From positions 1 to 64,000 of the forward strand of contig JAGWAS010000020.1 of NCBI GenBank assembly GCA_021296235.1: a DNA stretch of 64,000 nt, read 5' to 3'. This document shows positions 1 to 9,020 of this stretch, in pieces. A model generated the notes under the pieces. The model was not told the DNA's origin. It saw only the letters and a list, made by a program, of their open reading frames with translations, and did not search any database. The number at the start of each line of letters is the position of its first letter. The first letter of the stretch is position 1. Both the position numbers and the translations under genes were made by a program. This DNA is from Paracoccaceae bacterium. Its GTDB lineage: Bacteria > Pseudomonadota > Alphaproteobacteria > Rhodobacterales > Rhodobacteraceae.

Positions 1-1
1 A

Positions 2-289
2 CTCCATCAGGAACTTCCCATTGCCGGAAGCAGGGACATGCTGGCGGTCCTTTCCGGCATTGATCTTCCGGCGAGCGCCGAAAAGGTGCCGGTTGTCGGG
101 ATGGAGGCAATGGCGTGGCTGGTTGACGGAGATCTCTATTTGAGGTCCGAACACCCGCTGTTGTCACCTGCCTGGACCGGGTCGCTTGCCGGACCGGACG
201 GTCTGCGTGCATACCGGCTCAAACCTGTTTCCAACCTTCTGTTTTCAGTGGACGGGCGAATTGTTCGGGTTGGACTGACGTTGCCGTGA
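2..289 (+). CDS. dotH: DotH/IcmK-type type IVB secretion protein, C-terminal part
   Basis: The reading frame is open at the left window edge and ends with TGA, so only the last ~95 residues are visible. They contain an 'RD..A.LSG..LP' stretch followed by a VirB9/DotH-like C-terminal beta domain ('AWLVDGDLYLRSE', 'LLSPAW', 'GPDGLRAYRL', 'PVSNLLFS'). DotH/IcmK is an outer-membrane core-complex subunit of Dot/Icm and IncI-type conjugation systems. The next genes downstream are dotG-like, dotF-like and dotE-like, which is the Legionella icmK-icmE-icmG-icmC order, and this synteny supports the call. The start and signal peptide lie outside the window. Confidence 0.75.
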   Translation, partial: LHQELPIAGSRDMLAVLSGIDLPASAEKVPVVGMEAMAWLVDGDLYLRSEHPLLSPAWTGSLAGPDGLRAYRLKPVSNLLFSVDGRIVRVGLTLP

Positions 290-332
290 TGGCCCGGATG
301 CGTCCATCATTCCCGCAGGTTGCCGAAACCCA

Positions 333-1853
333 TTGCGGGAGCGGGTTCCGGTGCCGTTGCAGAATCCAAACTCTCGTCGGGTGTTTTACCCGTACGATTT
401 GCGGAATTTCGGAATGAGCGCACTGCAAATGCTGGCAAACGCCTTTCGGTTCCGCAGTCGGAAGCCATCCAACGGTGTCCAGAGCAACGAAGGCAATCGG
501 ACCAACATCGGGGAAGAAACATCAGTTTCCGGTGTCGAGGGAGACGAATTGAGACCGCCGCTGGATCGGGTGCCGAGCTGGTTCAGATTCGTGCGCAGCA
601 AGCTCGGTCGGGCATCATCCGTCAAATCACCAGGCAGGCGGGTGTCATGGCACAGGAGGGCCGGCGCTCTGTTCGTGATCGGCATAGCGATAGTGGCCGG
701 CTATGCTTCGTTTGGTCTCCGTGAAATTGACCCTTCAAAACTGTCTCGCATTCCCAGAATCGATTCGACACCGGGAGGGGAGCGTCAGGCCGAGTCCCAG
801 CACTATCGGCAAACATTGATGGACGCGAATTCCATTAATGCCGAAGCGGCTGTCCGAACCGGTTCCTCGTACATTTCAATTCCGGAGGGGCTGCCAACCA
901 ATATCATTCCGGATGGCTTCGGTTTTGAAAATGGGCCCGCTGATGTGGTGGTTGCCAGCGAACCGCAGCCCGATCCCGTGGCGGCGGCCAATTCGGTTCC
1001 AACCGGATCCAGCTTGGCTTCCATTCGGGCATCGGGCGAAATCGGTGATCGGGAGTCATCGGATCAGCCGGACGAAACCCGCCTCGCTGGCCGAACTCGA
1101 ACAACCAACGTAACGGCGGAAGCGATGATCAGCCAAATGGGTGCCATTGCTCGCGGCTTGGCCATCGGGACACCGGACAGCGTGGTGCTCATCGTCGATT
1201 CCGACGGCGCAACCGGCGAGGGAGCGTCGCTTTTGAGCCCTGCCGTTCCCGGTGGATTTGCAAACGAGGCAGGCAATCCGGTCAGAGCCAAGGGCGGGTC
1301 AGTACTTATTCCGGCGGGCACGATCCTTTACGGTGAGATTGTAACAACTGTTTCCTCCGATCTTTCTTCACCGGTCGTTGCCGAGATCACCGCAGGGAAG
1401 TTGGCCGGGTCCCGGCTCGTGGGCGGTTTCGCTTCAGTCAACGCTGCAAGGGCACTTGCGGTTACGTTCAACAAACTTGCCACCTCAGATGGAACCGAGA
1501 TCGGGATTGAGGCCGTCGCAGTTGACGGGTTTGACTCAAGGCCGCTGATTGCAAGTGAGGTCAATTCTCGCCTTGTCGGACGCTTCGGTCCCGGGCTCGT
1601 TGCGTCGCTCATTTCCGGATTTGCGGAATCGGCATCAAGACCGCCGATCAGCTTGGGCGGCGTCGGCGATGGGGTGGTTGCCTCAACCGGAAGATCAACG
1701 ACACGCGAGAGCGTCATTGCCGGAATTGGAAGGGCTGCGGATCGGCTTGGTGCTGATCTTGAGGCCGGAGCGCCGAGCGGAGCCGAAATAATTTTGAGGG
1801 CCGGGCATCCTGTCGGAGTGCTGTTTCTCTCAACCATTGAACTGCCCATCTGA
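333..1853 (+). CDS. dotG: DotG/IcmE (VirB10-like) type IVB secretion core protein
   Basis: A 506-residue protein with a basic cytoplasmic N-terminus, one membrane segment at about residues 108-127, a Ser/Pro/Glu-rich linker and a C-terminal TrbI/VirB10-like domain from about residue 260. That domain contains 'GSVLIPAGTILYGEI', 'SSPVVAEITAGKLAGSRLVGGF' and a final 'GHPVGVLFLSTIELP', typical of DotG/IcmE. The protein spans the inner membrane and periplasm and links to the outer-membrane core. The gene sits 43 bp after dotH and 18 bp before the next gene, so co-transcription is likely. The start shown is a TTG; an ATG at 414 is an alternative, and neither has a strong ribosome-binding site. Legionella DotG carries long pentapeptide-like repeats in its middle, which are absent here. 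Confidence 0.88.
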   Translation: MRERVPVPLQNPNSRRVFYPYDLRNFGMSALQMLANAFRFRSRKPSNGVQSNEGNRTNIGEETSVSGVEGDELRPPLDRVPSWFRFVRSKLGRASSVKSPGRRVSWHRRAGALFVIGIAIVAGYASFGLREIDPSKLSRIPRIDSTPGGERQAESQHYRQTLMDANSINAEAAVRTGSSYISIPEGLPTNIIPDGFGFENGPADVVVASEPQPDPVAAANSVPTGSSLASIRASGEIGDRESSDQPDETRLAGRTRTTNVTAEAMISQMGAIARGLAIGTPDSVVLIVDSDGATGEGASLLSPAVPGGFANEAGNPVRAKGGSVLIPAGTILYGEIVTTVSSDLSSPVVAEITAGKLAGSRLVGGFASVNAARALAVTFNKLATSDGTEIGIEAVAVDGFDSRPLIASEVNSRLVGRFGPGLVASLISGFAESASRPPISLGGVGDGVVASTGRSTTRESVIAGIGRAADRLGADLEAGAPSGAEIILRAGHPVGVLFLSTIELPI

Positions 1854-1871
1854 AACTGAAAGGCGGAATAC

Positions 1872-3902
1872 ATGCAGAACGAATTCAAAGACAACAAACG
1901 GGGCAATGCGCCGCAGGAGGCTTCTCGACCCGTGTTTCAAACCGAAGGCGAGCAGGGAGCATTGAAATTGATGGATCGATTCTTCGGTTCAGGCGAGGAT
2001 TTGGGTCGGGAGGAAGCAGTTGCATCTGAGGGCTCTGAATTTGGCAAGTATGTGCTCTCACGCAAGTCCGGCTCCAATGGGCCGGCGGGCGGCAGAAAAA
2101 CTTCCCACAAGACCGAGAAGACCATCAAAGCTCATCAGGCCGGCAGTTCCGCTGACGGGGGCGAAGCAGCGATCGGGGAGGCCGCAACCGGAAAAGCCAG
2201 CTGCGAACCGGAAACGGTGCGGAATGTTGCATCAGAAGTTTCTCGGAAAGACCTTCATGAATTTGAAGACCAGCCGGCGAAAGCCGGGGCAGTTGCACCC
2301 GATCGCAGTGTTGAGGGTGGGGCGGCCATGCCGCAGCGTTCAACTGGGTTGGACATCGTCCATCCTGACGATCCGGACTTCCTTGATGAGTTCGGTGCAG
2401 TGGAGGAGAGCGAAGACGAGCAGGGAATTTTCGATTGGTTCGCTCTGGAAAGCAGGGACCCGCTTGATGTTGACGACAACATGTTGAGCGACGCTGCAGA
2501 GTTGCCTGAGATGCCGGTGGACAAGGTGGATGTACGGCGGCAGGGCTACGAAGTTGCGGCCGACCGGCGGGTTGCGCAGGCGCGCGCCGTGGAACGGAAA
2601 GGGCGAATTTCTGTGTCTGGAACAGAACAGGAAGTTCGCAGGAATCGGTTCGGAAACGAGGGCAGTGGGGAAGTCGGGAAGGCCCAAACCGTTTTGGCAG
2701 ATGATTCGGACGGTCCGGGTTGCGAAACGAACAGTTCCGGAAAAATGCCGGACAGTGGCGCCGGCAGGAATGGCACTGGAGGAGAAGCCCCCGGTGGCGG
2801 CGTCTTCGGTGGCCGAAAATTTGGCATAGGCAGGTCGAGAAGGGGAATTGTGGTGCTTGCAATGGCCGCGGTTGGCGGGATTGCAATGATGCAGTCGACA
2901 GGCAACGATTCGGTTATGCGCTCATTCGAAACCGCCGTTTCCGGAATAACCGATGCTCTCTCCGGCAATTTTCCTGGACCGACCAGAGATGCTCCACTGA
3001 CGGACCATTCACTGGCGGGCGGCGAGTGGGTTGCCGGCTCCGGCACGCAACCGGCCACGGAAATCGATCGTGAATTTGACGCAATGCCAATGACTCCAAA
3101 ACAGGTGCTTGCCGAAGATGAAGGCAGATTCCGTTTGCAATTGGTGCCGGTCGATGCCTCGGAAATTGCGGAATGGGATCGCCTGTTTGCGCTTCTTGAG
3201 CAACCGGTGATCAACGCTCCTCCGACACATGCAGGATCCGATTCAGGTTTTCGTTATGCCGAAAACTTGCCGGCCCGAGCGGAGGAGGCGCTTCCGGGTC
3301 ATTCAACCCGCCGCGTCGCCGATTTCACCGCCGATGACGGATTTGCCCTTGATGACATCGCTGCTGCCGTTCAACTCCAATCGTCCGGACAGAACACGGG
3401 GTACACCGGCCTGGGTTTGCCGTTCCCCGGCGCCGCTCAGCAGGCCAATATGATTCCCGAAGACTCCGCTCAAATGTCGGGGGCCCCAAGTGGGGTCAAT
3501 AGCGTGACCTCCGAACAGGGGGAGATGATTGCCGAATTCAGGGACGTTGCGGATCGTGTCGGCAAGCTTGAGGAGCGGTTGGCGGAATTTGACGGCCAAT
3601 TTGACCGGTTGCATGCACAGGTCTCGGCGGCCATCGTCCGCCAAGTCGGTTTCGGTTCCCGGCGGTTATCGCCCTTCAGCACCCCGGCGGGACTTGCCAG
3701 GGATTTTGAAGGCGGAGTCGGAATTGCCGAATCCAACCATGTCATCATTGCCGGAATGGGTGGATTGACGCCGGCCACAAGCTTTGCCGGCATTGAGGTC
3801 GGTGACCGGGTTGACGGATTCGGGAAGGTTCTCGAAATTGCAGACTATGACGATGGAGGCACGCTCTTCGTCATGGAAGGGGGAACGGTCTACCTAAACT
3901 GA
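1872..3902 (+). CDS. dotF: Probable DotF/IcmG-like type IVB secretion protein with very long N-terminus
   Basis: The protein is 676 residues long. Residues 1-320 are low-complexity, acidic and Gly-rich. A single membrane segment follows at about 325-343, then a linker, a predicted coiled coil at about 550-590 ('VADRVGKLEERLAEFDGQFD') and a small C-terminal beta-rich domain ('SFAGIEVGDRVDGFGKVLEI'). Legionella IcmG/DotF has the same topology of cytoplasmic N-terminus, one membrane segment and periplasmic coiled coil, but is only about 270 residues. The position between dotG and a dotE-like gene is the icmG position. The ATG follows an AAAGGCGG ribosome-binding site. The call rests on topology and synteny rather than on recognised residues; a PilP-like fold at the C-terminus is possible. 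Confidence 0.55.
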   Translation: MQNEFKDNKRGNAPQEASRPVFQTEGEQGALKLMDRFFGSGEDLGREEAVASEGSEFGKYVLSRKSGSNGPAGGRKTSHKTEKTIKAHQAGSSADGGEAAIGEAATGKASCEPETVRNVASEVSRKDLHEFEDQPAKAGAVAPDRSVEGGAAMPQRSTGLDIVHPDDPDFLDEFGAVEESEDEQGIFDWFALESRDPLDVDDNMLSDAAELPEMPVDKVDVRRQGYEVAADRRVAQARAVERKGRISVSGTEQEVRRNRFGNEGSGEVGKAQTVLADDSDGPGCETNSSGKMPDSGAGRNGTGGEAPGGGVFGGRKFGIGRSRRGIVVLAMAAVGGIAMMQSTGNDSVMRSFETAVSGITDALSGNFPGPTRDAPLTDHSLAGGEWVAGSGTQPATEIDREFDAMPMTPKQVLAEDEGRFRLQLVPVDASEIAEWDRLFALLEQPVINAPPTHAGSDSGFRYAENLPARAEEALPGHSTRRVADFTADDGFALDDIAAAVQLQSSGQNTGYTGLGLPFPGAAQQANMIPEDSAQMSGAPSGVNSVTSEQGEMIAEFRDVADRVGKLEERLAEFDGQFDRLHAQVSAAIVRQVGFGSRRLSPFSTPAGLARDFEGGVGIAESNHVIIAGMGGLTPATSFAGIEVGDRVDGFGKVLEIADYDDGGTLFVMEGGTVYLN

Positions 3903-3923
3903 CCTTGCTGCGCCGCATTTCAG

Positions 3924-4454
3924 ATGCTCGACCCGGTTGAGGCGTTCGGTGCAATCGCCGACCACCTTTCGGCGTTTGAGGGCCTCCTGCATGCGGTGCT
4001 TTATGTAATCGGTGCGGTCCTGATTCTTCAATCACTGCGCCTTGCCGCAAGACGCTCGGAATTCGGGGCGCAGTCGGCAACATCCGGCAGAATATTCTCC
4101 GGATTCATCACCGGAGCTGCTTTCCTTGCGTTTCCGGCTACAGTCTCTGCACTGCTTGCTTCCATATTCGGATCATCGGAAATCGCTGGGCCGGAAATGA
4201 TGTTCTCCATTGACAATGGGACACTTGATCCACTTGCCGGCAGCGCTGCCGGGGTCGGTATCGACGCGTTGGTGCTGGTGATCCGCTTTGTTGGCTTCAT
4301 TGCGATTGCACGGGGGCTGCTGTTCCTGAATCTGGCGGCAAGTCCGGACGGTCCCCGAACACTTGGCCCTGGATTCACCTTCCTGATTGCAGGGGCACTG
4401 GCGGTCAATTTTCCGATCTTCTTCGGCCTCATGGCTGGACTTTTCGCAGGATGA
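3924..4454 (+). CDS. dotE: Probable DotE/IcmC-like inner-membrane protein of type IVB secretion
   Basis: A 176-residue hydrophobic protein with about four membrane segments near residues 19-37, 55-75, 108-130 and 146-172. The stretch 'LVLVIRFVGFIAIARGLLFL' followed by a Pro/Gly turn and a last hydrophobic segment resembles the IcmC/DotE/DotV family. It starts 21 bp after the dotF-like gene and is the last recognisable gene of this secretion block, matching the Legionella order icmK-icmE-icmG-icmC. In Legionella icmD, icmJ and icmB follow; here an unrelated SnoaL-like gene follows, so the cluster is broken at this point. Confidence 0.6.
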   Translation: MLDPVEAFGAIADHLSAFEGLLHAVLYVIGAVLILQSLRLAARRSEFGAQSATSGRIFSGFITGAAFLAFPATVSALLASIFGSSEIAGPEMMFSIDNGTLDPLAGSAAGVGIDALVLVIRFVGFIAIARGLLFLNLAASPDGPRTLGPGFTFLIAGALAVNFPIFFGLMAGLFAG

Positions 4455-4583
4455 AGCGACAGTTCCGTGTTGAGGTTCCACAACAACGTCCTGCATTCGC
4501 GGCGCGCCTTTTCGGACTGTGTTCGGTTAATTCCGGCTTGATGCCGGACGCAATGGGGTATTGGATGCGTCCCTCTCAATCAA

Positions 4584-5639
4584 TTGAGGCATGGTCTAAA
4601 ATTGAACAGTGATCTTCGTGAATCGGAATTGCATGCCGCCAACAAGAGGGCCACCTCGCAGTTGCGGTCGGCCTTGGCCGAATTCGAACCGGACTCCGCA
4701 CGACACAGTCTCAACATGCTGTTTGCACCGGGCTCCGAGATTCATCTTGCGCACCCGTTTGAGACCCTGGACGGGCCGGAGGAATTCTTCTCCGTCGCCC
4801 TTGAGCCGCTTTGGCGTGCAATTCCCGATCTTGAGCGCCGGGAGACAATTGTGATGTCAGGCCGGTCCCGATTGGGGAAGAACTGGGTCGGCTGCGCCGG
4901 CCACTACACTGGCAGCTTCATCCGGCCGTGGCTCGACATTCCGCCGACCGGCCACATGGTCTCAATGAGGTTCCATGAATTCTTCCGCATGGAATCGGGA
5001 AAAGCAGTTGAAATGCAGGCGCTGTGGGACATTCCTGAAGTGATGATGCAGGCGGGGTCATGGCCGATGTCGCCCAGCCTCGGTCGCGAATGGCATGTAC
5101 CCGGCCCGGCCACTCAGGATGGACTCTTCATTGACGGGAGCGATCCGGCCCGGTCCGATTCCAGCCTGCGATTGGTTGGTGAGATGCTTGAGGCGCTTGG
5201 GAACTTTGCCGATCAAGGCGTCGAGGCAATGCGGCTTGAACAGTATTGGCATCCGAGATGCAGTTGGTACGGTCCTTCGGGAATTGGCACCTGCAGGGGC
5301 ATTGAAGGGTTCCGGAACTGGCACCAAATACCATTCCTGAACGCAATGCCGGACCGCGTCGGCACACTCGGCAAGGGCGATTTGTTCGCCGAGGGGAACT
5401 ATGTCGGATTCACCGCATGGCCGGGCATGCGGATGTCGCTCACGGGCGACGGTTGGCTCGGGATTGCCCCTTCGGGCCGCAAAATCACCATGCGCAGCTT
5501 GGATTTCTGGCGCTGCAAAGATGGGACGATCCGGGAGAATTGGGTCCTGATCGACCTCCTGCATGTTTACGCCCAACTTGGAGTTAATGTGTTTGCCCGC
5601 CTTAGGGAATTCAACAAGGCGCGCCATCCGGGCATTTGA
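4584..5639 (+). CDS. Tandem SnoaL-like (NTF2-fold) protein
   Basis: The 351-residue protein consists of two NTF2/SnoaL-like halves, roughly 20-165 and 195-345. Each half has the family pattern of an acidic 'dG.e.f...l.pl..aiPd' helix region and a late strand with 'PPTGHMVSMRFHEFFRME' or 'APSGRKITMRSLDFWRCKDG'. SnoaL-type folds act as polyketide cyclases, hydratases or steroid isomerases, but many members have no assigned reaction and none can be assigned here. The start is TTG (4584 or 4602); there is no clear ribosome-binding site. It is convergent with the formaldehyde dehydrogenase gene and separated from it by a hairpin. No functional link to the secretion genes upstream is evident. Confidence 0.7.
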   Translation: MRHGLKLNSDLRESELHAANKRATSQLRSALAEFEPDSARHSLNMLFAPGSEIHLAHPFETLDGPEEFFSVALEPLWRAIPDLERRETIVMSGRSRLGKNWVGCAGHYTGSFIRPWLDIPPTGHMVSMRFHEFFRMESGKAVEMQALWDIPEVMMQAGSWPMSPSLGREWHVPGPATQDGLFIDGSDPARSDSSLRLVGEMLEALGNFADQGVEAMRLEQYWHPRCSWYGPSGIGTCRGIEGFRNWHQIPFLNAMPDRVGTLGKGDLFAEGNYVGFTAWPGMRMSLTGDGWLGIAPSGRKITMRSLDFWRCKDGTIRENWVLIDLLHVYAQLGVNVFARLREFNKARHPGI

Positions 5640-5649
5640 ACGGGCATTG

Positions 5650-5685
5650 TGCGTCCGGGCGGCAATCCAGCCGCACCCGGACGCA
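5650..5685. terminator. Bidirectional hairpin between convergent genes
   Basis: A perfect 10-bp stem (TGCGTCCGGG / CCCGGACGCA) encloses a 16-nt loop that itself has complementary CGGC and GCCG ends. It lies in the 53-bp gap between the SnoaL-like gene and the formaldehyde dehydrogenase gene, which converge, so it is placed to end both transcripts. There is no strong U-run on either side. Confidence 0.6.
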
Positions 5686-5692
5686 ATGGGTT

Positions 5693-6823
5693 TCAGTAGA
5701 CGACGACCGACCGGATCGACTCGCCCGCGTGCATGAGGTCAAATCCCCTGTTGATGTCGCCAAGTGCCAGTGTGTGGGTGATCATTGGATCAATTTGGAT
5801 CTTTCCATCCATGTACCAGTCGACGATTTTCGGGACATCGGTTCTGCCCCTTGCTCCGCCGAAGGCCGTTCCTTTCCACACCCTTCCGGTAACCAACTGG
5901 AACGGGCGCGTCGCGATCTCCGCTCCGGCCGGCGCGACGCCGATGATGATTGATTGGCCCCAGCCCCGGTGGCTGCATTCGAGTGCAGCCCGCATGACGT
6001 TGACATTGCCGGTGCAATCGAAGGTGTAGTCGGCGCCTCCCATCGGGTCTGACGGGGTTTGCGTCAGGTTGACCAGATAGGGCACGAGGTCGCCCTCGAC
6101 CTCATTCGGATTGACGAAATGCGTCATCCCGAATTTCTCGCCCCATTCCTTTTTTGAAGGGTTAATGTCGACGCCGACTATCATGTCGGCCCCCACGAGA
6201 TTCAGCCCTTGGATGACATTGAGGCCGATGCCGCCGAGACCGAATACGACAGCCCTTGAGCCGGGCTCGACCCCAGCGGTGTTCATCACCGCGCCAATGC
6301 CGGTGGTAACACCGCAGCCGATGTAGCAAATCTTGTCGAACGGCGCGTCTTCACGGACCTTTGCCACCGCGATTTCAGGCAAAACCGTGTGACCCGAAAA
6401 GGTGGAGCATCCCATGTAGTGGAGGATAGGATCGCCATCGAGCGTTGAGAATCGTGAGGTTCCGTCAGGCATGACCCCTTGGCCCTGTGTTGCCCTGATG
6501 GCGGTGCAGAGGTTGGTCTTGCGTGACAGGCAGGAGGGGCATTCACGGCATTCCGGGGTGTAGAGCGGAATCACATGGTCGCCCTTCCTGACAGAGGAAA
6601 CACCGGCTCCGACATCCACAACGACACCTGCACCCTCATGCCCGAGGATGGCCGGGAACAAACCCTCAGGGTCGGCTCCTGACAAGGTGAACTCATCGGT
6701 GTGGCAGATTCCGGTTGCCTTGATTTCGACAAGAACCTCGCCTTCCCTCGGGCCTTCGAGGTTTACGTCCATGATCTCAAGCGGGCTTCCTGCCTTGGTG
6801 GCGACGGCGGCTGTTGTCTTCAT
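5693..6823 (-). CDS. frmA: S-(hydroxymethyl)glutathione dehydrogenase / class III alcohol dehydrogenase
   Basis: A 376-residue zinc-dependent medium-chain dehydrogenase. It oxidises S-hydroxymethylglutathione, formed from formaldehyde and glutathione, to S-formylglutathione. Visible are the catalytic-zinc Cys in 'TGICHTDEFTLSG', the 'GHEGAGVV' motif, the four-Cys structural zinc loop 'CRECPSCLSRKTNLC' and the NAD-binding 'GLGGIGLNVIQG'. The ATG at 6823 is chosen because it follows a GGAGGA ribosome-binding site and gives the canonical N-terminus 'MKTTAAVATKAGSPLEIMDV'; an in-frame extension upstream looks non-coding. The gene is monocistronic here, with no S-formylglutathione hydrolase or regulator next to it. 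Confidence 0.95.
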   Translation of the reverse strand: MKTTAAVATKAGSPLEIMDVNLEGPREGEVLVEIKATGICHTDEFTLSGADPEGLFPAILGHEGAGVVVDVGAGVSSVRKGDHVIPLYTPECRECPSCLSRKTNLCTAIRATQGQGVMPDGTSRFSTLDGDPILHYMGCSTFSGHTVLPEIAVAKVREDAPFDKICYIGCGVTTGIGAVMNTAGVEPGSRAVVFGLGGIGLNVIQGLNLVGADMIVGVDINPSKKEWGEKFGMTHFVNPNEVEGDLVPYLVNLTQTPSDPMGGADYTFDCTGNVNVMRAALECSHRGWGQSIIIGVAPAGAEIATRPFQLVTGRVWKGTAFGGARGRTDVPKIVDWYMDGKIQIDPMITHTLALGDINRGFDLMHAGESIRSVVVY

Positions 6824-7641
6824 CGCTGATCCTCCTGCTGCTTTATGCAGCAATCTGCAACGGAACCACTGACGATTCAAGAATGAATGGGCAAGTTCAT
6901 TGTTTCCAAAGCGCAAAAGGCATCGGGTGAACCCGTTTCCCTGATCCATTGACACATACAAAACGGGCGAATTTCATCGCACGACATCAGTAACCGTGGT
7001 TGAATGCCTTCCGATTTCTGGTGGATTGCCGGCGATACAGTGTGTTGTCATCCCCGTGGGGAGAACGACAACAGGATGACGCCGGTGCAACCGATCAGTT
7101 GCCCGGCTGTTCTTGGTGCAGGTTGCAGCGTTTGCACATCATTGTTTGAGTGACGGATTTGATCAGCCAACCAACACCCCGCACCCGGGCGCAATCCTCA
7201 TTGATCGACCCACGGCCCGAACCTCCCGAAGAGCTCTGATCGGCACCTGAGCCGTTCTCGGCGCGCAATTGCCGCCGGTGCACTTACTGCGGGCGGCTTG
7301 TTCTCATCCCGAGACCGAATGAGGCAGGGCAGTCCATCAGCGATTATTGGCGCAGACTGCGAGTTTCGGCAACGTTCAAGCCATGCATATGTCGGCTGAT
7401 TTGTGCCGCATTTCCCAGCAATTGGATTCGATGGCGACGCCGGGGCCAACGGAATTTTCTGTTTTGCTGCAGCAGAACTGCTGTTTTGGCCCGGATATTG
7501 CCTGGCATTCTTGACTCGTTTGGCGACTTCCGGCGGGCCGCGTTGGCTTTGGAGCGGCGATGGCACCGATCTTCTGTCCTGAATCAGGTGAAACCAAATG
7601 CGGGCCTTCCGGTCCTCCGTCAGGTTCTTCTTGTTAGATCC
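6824..7641. other. Intergenic region without recognised gene
   Basis: This is the upstream region of the formaldehyde dehydrogenase on one side and of the XRE regulator on the other. Short open frames on both strands have no family resemblance and no ribosome-binding sites. No mobile-element remnant was recognised. Confidence 0.5.
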
Positions 7642-7675
7642 TTGACAATTCAAAATTGTGTAGTATATACGACAC
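7642..7675 (+). promoter_or_regulatory. Promoter with palindrome, apparently giving a leaderless transcript
   Basis: TTGACA (7642-7647) and TATATA (7664-7669) are separated by 16 bp. The ATG of the XRE regulator begins 7 bp after the -10 element, so transcription would start at or next to the start codon. A palindrome with one mismatched pair (GTGTAGTAT / ATACGACAC, 7658-7675) covers the -10 box, and a second one (CAATT-CAA-AATTG, 7646-7658) overlaps the -35 box. Both are plausible autoregulatory operators. Confidence 0.55.
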
Positions 7676-8029
7676 ATGACACATTTCGGTTCGACGATCC
7701 GTGAAATTCGCGAGCGCCTCCGCCGGGATGACCGACGCTATTCTGTGCGCCAGGTTGCAGGTCGGGTCGGCATTGAGCCTGCTTACCTGAGCAAGATCGA
7801 ACGCGGCGAAGTGGCACCACCTTCCGAAGCCACAACAGTCCGCTTGGCGCAGGATTTGGGTGAGGACCCCGATGTCATGCTGGCATTGGCAGGAAAGGTG
7901 TCGACGGATCTTCAGGCGATCATTCGCAAACGGCCGCGCCTGTTTGCGGATCTGATCCGGCAACTGAAGGAAGCGCCTGACAAGGCGGTGCTGCGTGTGG
8001 TTCGCGAGGTGCGCGATGGCAACTGGTAA
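7676..8029 (+). CDS. XRE-family transcriptional regulator
   Basis: A 117-residue DNA-binding protein. The N-terminal helix-turn-helix spans about residues 5-65 ('STIREIRERL', 'VRQVAGRVGIEPAYLSKIERGEVAPPS', 'TTVRLAQDLG'), followed by a helical C-terminal tail. The ATG has no ribosome-binding site and sits directly behind a promoter, suggesting leaderless translation. The palindrome over that promoter points to autorepression. The next gene starts 10 bp downstream behind a good ribosome-binding site and is probably co-transcribed, making it the likely target or effector partner. Confidence 0.85.
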   Translation: MTHFGSTIREIRERLRRDDRRYSVRQVAGRVGIEPAYLSKIERGEVAPPSEATTVRLAQDLGEDPDVMLALAGKVSTDLQAIIRKRPRLFADLIRQLKEAPDKAVLRVVREVRDGNW

Positions 8030-8039
8030 GGAGACAAAA

Positions 8040-9020
8040 ATGATATTTCTGGACAGAAACCGATTGATGTTCCGTTTTCCTGAGGTTCACGAGGATGCAA
8101 TTTGTTCGATTGAATTGCAGCGCACGTTGCGCATCCCCGACGATGACAAAGATTATCCGTTACCACCGGGGCTCGGTGCATTTGAACTGCGTCACCTTGA
8201 CGACTACTCTGCCCGGTTGCCGCAGTCCTGGTGTCGGCGCGGCGGTGTAATTGCGCCGATGCACCAGGCCGAGGCGATGTGGATCAATTTCACCTCAGAT
8301 TATCCGTTCGCCGTGAAAGTGGCGACCGGTAAAATCTGCGCAATTACCGGCGATGCTTGGACCAATCACCTGAACTGCGATCCCCAAGATTATGCGGTGC
8401 TTCCTGATCAACCGTGGCTCGACGGCTACAGTGTGGAAAAGGGGATCATCCGACAGTTTGTGGCAATGCCGCTCGGCGGGGGCTACACGGTCGAGGAACA
8501 GCTGACCGAGGCGGCAGTCCACGGCGGAATTCAGTTTGTCGTCTATCCCATAAAGGCTGAGCGCTACTTTGATCACGGCATGCAATTTCTCAGGAGTTCT
8601 TTTGGCAGGGATACTATCATGGGCCTCGCACCGGGCGGCCGGATGAAGCAGGACATCTATGACGACCGCCGGGGGCTCGACGTTTGGGACCAGCGACATG
8701 GCAGCCGCTGTTTCGTTTCGCTGGTCAACACCGCGCAATGGATGGCAATCACGGGAGAGAGGCCGCCAACTGACCCGCCGACCGCACAGGCCTATACAGC
8801 CCGCGGGCTGCCTTGGTTCGACTACTATGACGGCGATTCAAAAGTCATGGCGGGAAGCAAGAAGCTCCGGAATCTCAAGAGCGTTGCCAAAAATGCAGAG
8901 GCAACGAGCCAATCGGATCTTCCGGACAATGAGACAATCCTTGTTCCGAATGTCATCGCACTCGGGAAACCGGGCAGACGCCCGGTGCGGGAGAGTGCTG
9001 GCGACGAATCTGTTTTCTGA
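8040..9020 (+). CDS. Conserved protein of unknown function, paired with XRE regulator
   Basis: A 326-residue soluble protein with no signal peptide or membrane segment. The start ATG follows TAAGGAGAC, which decides against the longer frame. Residues 1-250 look like a structured domain rich in Trp, Tyr and Pro ('HQAEAMWINF', 'VKVATGKICAITG', 'LGGGYTVEEQL', 'FVVYPIKAERYF', 'GLAPGGRMKQDIYDDRRGLDVWD'). The part after 'GLPWFDYYDG' is basic and probably disordered. No catalytic motif was identified. The tight spacing with the XRE gene suggests a two-gene unit in which the regulator controls this protein. Confidence 0.7.
   Translation: MIFLDRNRLMFRFPEVHEDAICSIELQRTLRIPDDDKDYPLPPGLGAFELRHLDDYSARLPQSWCRRGGVIAPMHQAEAMWINFTSDYPFAVKVATGKICAITGDAWTNHLNCDPQDYAVLPDQPWLDGYSVEKGIIRQFVAMPLGGGYTVEEQLTEAAVHGGIQFVVYPIKAERYFDHGMQFLRSSFGRDTIMGLAPGGRMKQDIYDDRRGLDVWDQRHGSRCFVSLVNTAQWMAITGERPPTDPPTAQAYTARGLPWFDYYDGDSKVMAGSKKLRNLKSVAKNAEATSQSDLPDNETILVPNVIALGKPGRRPVRESAGDESVF

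Noticed and set aside
2125-2886. 253-codon open frame on the - strand
   Set aside because: Opposite the dotF-like gene, with Arg/Pro/His-rich composition typical of antisense shadows.
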